A DNA stretch of 64,000 bases, taken from Streptomyces sp. AM 4-1-1. Its GTDB lineage: Bacteria > Actinomycetota > Actinomycetes > Streptomycetales > Streptomycetaceae. Positions 59,671 through 64,000 of this stretch are shown here, piece by piece. The DNA is taken from assembly GCF_029167625.1 (NCBI RefSeq), contig NZ_CP119145.1, positions 3,410,001-3,474,000 on the forward strand, written 5' to 3'. Under the pieces are notes generated by a model, which was not told where the DNA came from, ran no database searches, and saw only the letters and a list, made by a program, of their open reading frames with translations. Every line of letters begins with the position of its first letter. The stretch's first letter is position 1. The position numbers were made by a program, and so were the translations under genes.

Positions 59671-61182
59671 TCAGTAGGAGAAGGCCATCGGGCGGTCGGC
59701 GTCGTCGTGATCGTCGCCGCCGATCTTGGTGGGCGGGTTGAGGTCGGACTCCGTGAGTTCCGGTGGTCCGGCCTTGACGTACTTCACGAGCAACTTGACC
59801 TCGATCACGGCGAGCACCGCGTAGAGCAGGGTGAAGACGATCATCGAAGTGAGCACTTCGCCCTGCGAGACACCGGGGGAGACCGCGTCCCGGGTGCGCA
59901 GCACGCCGTACACGACCCAGGGCTGGCGGCCCATCTCCGTGAAGATCCAGCCCCAGGAGTTGGCGATCAGCGGGAAGAGGAGGGTCCAGAGGGCGACGAT
60001 CCAGTACAGCTTGGTGAACTTCGGACTGAGCGTCTTGTTCCGGAAGAGCACCAGGCGGGGGACCTCGTCCTCACCGGTCCGCAGGTGCTGGGGCAGCAGG
60101 AACTTCTTCCGGGTCAGCCACAGTCCGAGCAGACCGATCGCGAAGGACGCCATCCCGAAACCGATCATCCAGCGGAAGCCCCAGAACGCGACCGGGATGT
60201 TGGGCCGGTAGTCGCCGGGCCCGAACTTCTCCTGCTCCGCCTTGTTGGTGTCGTTGATGCCGGGGACGTACGAGTGGAAGTTGTCGTCGGCCAGGAAGGA
60301 CAGCATGCCCGGGACGGAGATCTCCACCGAGTTGTGGCCCTTGCTGACGTCCCCGTACGCGAAGATCGAGAACGGTGCCCCGTGCTCGCCCTCCCACAGT
60401 GCCTCGGCCGCCGCCATCTTCATCGGCTGCTGCTTGAACATGACCTTGCCGAGCTGGTCACCGCTGATGGCGGTGAACATTCCGGCGATCACGACAGTGA
60501 TCAGCCCGAGCCGCAACGAGGTGCGCATCACCGGGATGTGCTTCTTGCGCGCCAGGTGGAAGGCGGCGATGCCGACCATGAAGGCGCCGCCGACGAGGAA
60601 CGCTGCCGTGATGGTGTGGAAGAACTGGGCGAGCGCGGTGTTCTGGGTGAGCACGCGCCAGAAGTCGGTCAGCTCGGCCCGGCCGCGTTCCTCGTTGATC
60701 CGGTAGCCGACCGGGTGCTGCATCCAGGAGTTGGCCGCGAGGATGAAGTACGCGGAGAGCACGGTCCCCAGCGAGACCATCCATATGCAGGCGAGGTGGA
60801 TCTTCTTCGGCAGCTTGTCCCAGCCGAAGATCCACAGCCCGATGAAGGTCGACTCGAAGAAGAAGGCGATCAGCGCCTCGAAGGCGAGCGGAGCGCCGAA
60901 GATGTCACCGACGAAGCGCGAGTAGTCGGACCAGTTCATACCGAACTGGAACTCCTGGACGATGCCCGTGACGACACCCATGGCGATGTTGATCAGGAAG
61001 AGCTTGCCCCAGAACTTGGTCGCCCTGAGGTACTTCTCGTTGTTCGTCCGTACCCACGCGGTCTCCAGCCCCGCGGTGAGCGCGGCGAGCGAGATCGTCA
61101 GGGGGACGAAGAGGAAGTGGTAGACGGTCGTAATACCGAACTGCCATCGCGCCAGGGTCTCCGGCGCCAGAGCCAGGTCCAC
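59671..61182 (-). CDS. cydA: Cytochrome bd menaquinol oxidase subunit I
   Basis: The 503-aa subunit carries all three hemes. Visible are the N-terminal ARWQFGITTVYHFLFVPLT (heme ligand His), KIHLACIWMVSLGT, the quinol-site GRQPWVVYG signature and a short Q-loop as in Gram-positive enzymes. It reduces oxygen with electrons from menaquinol and supports growth at low oxygen. A perfect Rex operator lies 86 bp upstream, so expression should rise when NADH is high. Confidence 0.95.
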   Translation of the reverse strand: MDLALAPETLARWQFGITTVYHFLFVPLTISLAALTAGLETAWVRTNNEKYLRATKFWGKLFLINIAMGVVTGIVQEFQFGMNWSDYSRFVGDIFGAPLAFEALIAFFFESTFIGLWIFGWDKLPKKIHLACIWMVSLGTVLSAYFILAANSWMQHPVGYRINEERGRAELTDFWRVLTQNTALAQFFHTITAAFLVGGAFMVGIAAFHLARKKHIPVMRTSLRLGLITVVIAGMFTAISGDQLGKVMFKQQPMKMAAAEALWEGEHGAPFSIFAYGDVSKGHNSVEISVPGMLSFLADDNFHSYVPGINDTNKAEQEKFGPGDYRPNIPVAFWGFRWMIGFGMASFAIGLLGLWLTRKKFLLPQHLRTGEDEVPRLVLFRNKTLSPKFTKLYWIVALWTLLFPLIANSWGWIFTEMGRQPWVVYGVLRTRDAVSPGVSQGEVLTSMIVFTLLYAVLAVIEVKLLVKYVKAGPPELTESDLNPPTKIGGDDHDDADRPMAFSY

Positions 61183-61267
61183 GTCGTCTTCTCCTTACGT
61201 CACCGTGTCCGCAGGTCTCGTTTCGCCCCTTCAATCCCACTGATCACAGGAGAAAACGGGACACGCT

Positions 61268-61283
61268 TGTGAACGCGTTCACA
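61268..61283. promoter_or_regulatory. Rex operator upstream of cydA
   Basis: TGTGAACGCGTTCACA is a perfect 16-bp palindrome identical to the known Rex operator (ROP) of the Streptomyces cyd operon. Rex releases DNA when NADH/NAD+ is high, derepressing cytochrome bd. Confidence 0.92.
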
Positions 61284-61480
61284 TTCACAAGCATTATGGC
61301 GCACAGACTTTCGGGTCCTTCAAGGGGGTCCCCTCCCAGGACGCACGCCACGATCCCGCCGCATTCCGGCGCGGCCGCCGGACCGTCCCACCCGCCGACT
61401 CCCGCCGAGCCGAACCCCGCCCGGTCGCCGATCCAAGGCCGGTCGCCGATCCGAAGCCTGCGACTCCGCCGCGACAGCAC

Positions 61481-61520
61481 GGTGGCCCCGGACCTCGGGG
61501 CGACGAGGTCCGGGGCCACC
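61481..61520 (-). terminator. 17-bp hairpin after the aminotransferase gene
   Basis: GGTGGCCCCGGACCTCG (61481-61497) and CGAGGTCCGGGGCCACC (61504-61520) pair perfectly over a 6-nt loop. It stops leftward transcription from 61687 before the cydA promoter region. Short repeats, such as ACCGCGA (about 61547-61568) and GGTCGCCGATCC (twice near 61430-61452), lie around it. Confidence 0.75.
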
Positions 61521-61686
61521 GGCACACACGGAAACGCGAAACACTGACCGCGAACCGCGAACCGCGAACACTGAACGATCAGGACGACAGGTCCGGAACA
61601 AAAGCAACGAGCAGAACGACACTCCGGAGCAAAGCAGCGTTCAGGACGACACGCCCGGAGCAAGACCCCGAAGCGGCGAGCCCGGC

Positions 61687-62766
61687 CTACAGCTCCTTGC
61701 GGTACGCCTCCGCGGCCTTCAGGAACAGGTCGTTCGCCTCGGTCTCCGCGATCGTCACGCGCACGCCGTCACCCGCGAACGGCCGCACCACCACGCCGGC
61801 CCGCTCACAGACCGCCGCGAAGTCGACCGTGCGGTCCCCGAGCCGGAGCCAGACGAAGTTCGCCTGGGTCTCCGGCACCTCCCACCCCTGCTCCACCAGC
61901 GACCTGTACACCCGCTCGCGTTCGCCGACCAGTGCGCCGACCCGACCGAAGAGTTCGTCCTCGGCCCGCAGCGAGGCGACCGCGACGTCCTGGGCGAGCT
62001 GACTCACCCCGAACGGAACCGCGGTCTTGCGCAGCGCGGCGGCCACCGGCTCATGGGCCACGGCGAACCCGATCCGCAGACCTGCCAGCCCGTACGCCTT
62101 GGAGAACGTCCGCAGCACCGCCACATTGGGCCGGTCCCGGTAGATCTCGATGCCGTCCGGCACCTCGGGGTCCCGGACGAACTCCTTGTACGCCTCGTCC
62201 AGCACCACCAGCACATCGCGGGGCACCCGGTCCAGGAAGCGCTCCAGCTCGGCCCGCCGTACCGCGGTGCCGGTCGGGTTGTTCGGGTTGCAGACGAAGA
62301 CGATCCGGGTCCGGTCGGTGATCGCGTCCGCCATCGCGTCGAGGTCGTGGACCTGGCCGTCCGTGAGCGGCACCTGCACCGACCGCGCGCCGCTGATCTG
62401 GGTGATGATCGGGTACGCCTCGAAGGACCGCCAGGCGTAGACGACCTCGTCACCCGGACCGGAAGTGATCTGGAGCAGCTGCTGCGCCACGCCCACGGAA
62501 CCGGTGCCGAACGCCAGGTGCGGGACGGGCACCGCGAAGCGGTCGGCCAGCTCGTTGGCCAGGTCCGTGCACGCCATGTCCGGGTAGCGGTTGAGCCGCG
62601 CCGCGGTGGCGAGCGCCGTCTCCATCACACCGGGCAACGGCGGGTACGGGTTCTCGTTGGAGGACATCTTGAACGCGACCGGGCCGTCGGCAGCCGCCGG
62701 CTTCCCCGGCACATAGGCGGGGATGCCGTCCAGCTCGGTACGCAGCTTGGGGCTCGTCTCGCTCAC
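61687..62766 (-). CDS. Histidinol-phosphate/aromatic aminotransferase (HisC/Pat-like)
   Basis: The 359-aa PLP enzyme has [11 protein letters not shown] (about 34), NNPTGTAV (near 160), [10 protein letters not shown] (near 190) and the PLP-Lys region [18 protein letters not shown] (about 220). It matches the HisC family branch that acts on histidinol phosphate or aromatic 2-oxoacids (phenylpyruvate). pheA lies 22 kb away and no other his gene is near, so an aromatic aminotransferase is quite possible. GTG 62766 follows GAGGAGG. Confidence 0.9.
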   Translation of the reverse strand: MSETSPKLRTELDGIPAYVPGKPAAADGPVAFKMSSNENPYPPLPGVMETALATAARLNRYPDMACTDLANELADRFAVPVPHLAFGTGSVGVAQQLLQITSGPGDEVVYAWRSFEAYPIITQISGARSVQVPLTDGQVHDLDAMADAITDRTRIVFVCNPNNPTGTAVRRAELERFLDRVPRDVLVVLDEAYKEFVRDPEVPDGIEIYRDRPNVAVLRTFSKAYGLAGLRIGFAVAHEPVAAALRKTAVPFGVSQLAQDVAVASLRAEDELFGRVGALVGERERVYRSLVEQGWEVPETQANFVWLRLGDRTVDFAAVCERAGVVVRPFAGDGVRVTIAETEANDLFLKAAEAYRKEL

Positions 62767-63203
62767 CGCAGGTTCCTCCTCGACCGTTCGTACACATCAA
62801 TACTGTTCACCTTAAGAGGATTGCGCCCCGCTGCGAATGGGCGTTCCGAGGATTTCGGACGCCGATCCGGCCGGGCCGGAACCGGGAGTGGGATCGGCGT
62901 CCGCGAGCCGGACCGACGCCCCTCAAGCGGACCGCGAATCCGGGGGAGCACTTCCCTTTCCCACGCGCGCCGGTGGCTCACTCCGTGGCGCGCGTCCCCC
63001 GAAGAGGTGAGTTGAAGCCACCTCGCAGCGGCGGGCATGTGATTGGCCCGCCCCGATCGGCTCTTGACATACCCCCCTCAGACCCCCGAAATCCCTTGGT
63101 ATGTATGGCATTTGTGCCTGGATGACCATGCAGAAACGTACCTGTCAACGCGTGCATATGCGATCGGCCGGACTCGCCTCGCGAGCCCTACTATCGGCTC
63201 GCC
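62767..63203. other. Divergent promoter gap, no gene seen
   Basis: The gap between the aminotransferase and LacI genes holds no gene. TTGACA occurs at 63064-63069. CATACC (63068-63073) and GGTATG (63098-63103) form an interrupted dyad. TACTAT, nine bases before the LacI ATG, could be a -10 for a leaderless message. Confidence 0.5.
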
Positions 63204-64000
63204 ATGACAGCAGCAGGGAAGCACCAGGTGAGCCGGACGGAGACACCCCGGCGCAATGGCCGGCCAGGGCGAGCAGGCATCCGGGATGTCGCCGCCGCGG
63301 CAGGAGTCTCCATCACGACCGTCTCCGACGCGCTCAACGGCAAGGGCAGGCTCCCGGACGCCACCCGCCGACATGTCCGCGAGGTCGCCGAGCGCCTGGG
63401 CTACCGCCCTTCCGCCGCGGCCCGAACCCTCCGTACCGGCAAGTCCGGCCTGATCGGCCTGACCGTGACGACGTACGGGGATGAACCTTTCACCTTCACC
63501 GAATTCGCGTACTTCGCGGAGATGGCAAGAGCCGCCACCTCCGCCGCGCTCGCGCGTGGGTACGCCCTCGTCATCCTGCCCGCCACCTCACGTCACAGCA
63601 CTGTCGACGTCTGGTCGAACGTCGCGCTCGACGGCACCGTCGTCATCGACCCCTCCGACCATGACCCGGTCGTCATCGAACTCGTACGCCAGGGCCTTCC
63701 CGTCGTCTCGGACGGCCGCCCGGCCGGGAGCCTCCCGGTCACCGCATGGGTCGACAACGACCACCGGGCCGCCGTGCTCGGACTCCTCGACCATCTGGCC
63801 GCCGCCGGAGCACGCCGCATCGGCCTGCTCACCGGCAACACCACGGACACGTACACCCGCCTCTCCACCAGCGCCTATCTGCACTGGTGCGAACGCGTGG
63901 GGCAGGACCCGGTGTACGAGTGCTACCCCGCCCACGACCCCTGTGCGGGCGCGGTCGCGGCCGATCGCCTCCTCGCCCGTCCGGACCGTCCGGACGCCGT
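63204..64000 (+). CDS. LacI-family transcriptional regulator (cut by window end)
   Basis: The frame from ATG 63204 stays open to the window end, giving at least 265 residues. The N-terminal HTH is typical of LacI proteins (IRDVAAAAGVSITTVSDALNGKGRLPDATRRHVREVAERLGYRPSAAARTLRTGKSG). The effector domain of the periplasmic-binding-protein type follows (LIGLTVTTYGDEPFTF, DGTVVIDPSDHDPVVIELVRQGLPVVSDGRP, IGLLTGNTTDTY). It probably senses a sugar. TACTAT just before the start suggests a leaderless message. Confidence 0.9.
   Translation, partial: MTAAGKHQVSRTETPRRNGRPGRAGIRDVAAAAGVSITTVSDALNGKGRLPDATRRHVREVAERLGYRPSAAARTLRTGKSGLIGLTVTTYGDEPFTFTEFAYFAEMARAATSAALARGYALVILPATSRHSTVDVWSNVALDGTVVIDPSDHDPVVIELVRQGLPVVSDGRPAGSLPVTAWVDNDHRAAVLGLLDHLAAAGARRIGLLTGNTTDTYTRLSTSAYLHWCERVGQDPVYECYPAHDPCAGAVAADRLLARPDRPDA

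Noticed and set aside
58450..61272. 940-aa open frame opposite cydA and cydB
   Set aside because: It is the antisense shadow of two well-recognised oxidase genes in high-GC DNA; composition is highly charged low-complexity typical of antisense frames.

Overview
The window is high-GC actinobacterial chromosome, almost certainly Streptomyces. Coding thirds are overwhelmingly G/C, GTG starts and GTGA/ATGA stop-start overlaps are frequent, and there is a fused cydCD, a Rex operator in front of cydA, perfect 14-bp parS sites and clustered DnaA boxes with the Streptomyces consensus. parS and DnaA boxes suggest a core region not far from oriC. No rRNA operon or CRISPR array was seen.

Bases 1 to about 2,000 hold a SigE-family sigma factor, a small Asn-rich secreted protein and a gene-free stretch. 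From 2,061 to 20,866 lies an integrated actinomycete integrative and conjugative element (AICE) of about 18.7 kb. It sits in the 3' half of a tRNA-Ser(UGA) gene and is bounded by a 64-bp perfect direct repeat. Its left end carries control genes: a double winged-helix GntR protein, an HD hydrolase, a Nudix hydrolase and an XRE regulator. A tightly coupled operon follows, with a DUF2637/Spd-like membrane protein, coiled-coil proteins and a frameshifted cytosine methyltransferase. Then come a 680-aa membrane protein with a duplicated domain, an FtsK/TraB-type DNA pump, small spread-type membrane proteins and a PP2C phosphatase. The right end has a primase-polymerase plus DUF3631 ATPase, an iteron-like repeat region (candidate replication origin), an AlpA-type excisionase and a tyrosine integrase next to the intact tRNA. 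Four GACCCACACA repeats just after the DNA pump gene are a candidate transfer locus (clt).

Bases 20,958 to 64,000 are ordinary chromosome: an HtrA-like protease, a glycerophosphodiesterase, two HATPase anti-sigma-type proteins, a SEC-C protein, a chromosomal primase-polymerase-like protein, a SpoIIE-like phosphatase with an altered metal motif, and Xaa-Pro aminopeptidase. A copper block follows (YcnI, SCO1, PCuAC, CopC-CopD fusion, Tat-exported DyP peroxidase), then pheA, serS, a HAD phosphatase, an HTH/coiled-coil protein, a two-ATPase/two-permease ABC operon, an alpha/beta-hydrolase-SDR fusion coupled to a MerR regulator, an LLM oxidoreductase, a second HAD phosphatase and a GAF sensor kinase. 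The cytochrome bd locus cydA-cydB-cydCD, a hisC-type aminotransferase and a LacI regulator cut by the window end complete the region.

The most interesting signals are the AICE's non-coding sites (clt candidate, iterons, a CTGACCTGC motif shared by att, clt and ori regions, palindromic operators), the three-frameshift methyltransferase, the remnant of an older related element outside attL, the duplicated-domain transfer protein, and the DnaA-box and parS sites in chromosomal gaps.
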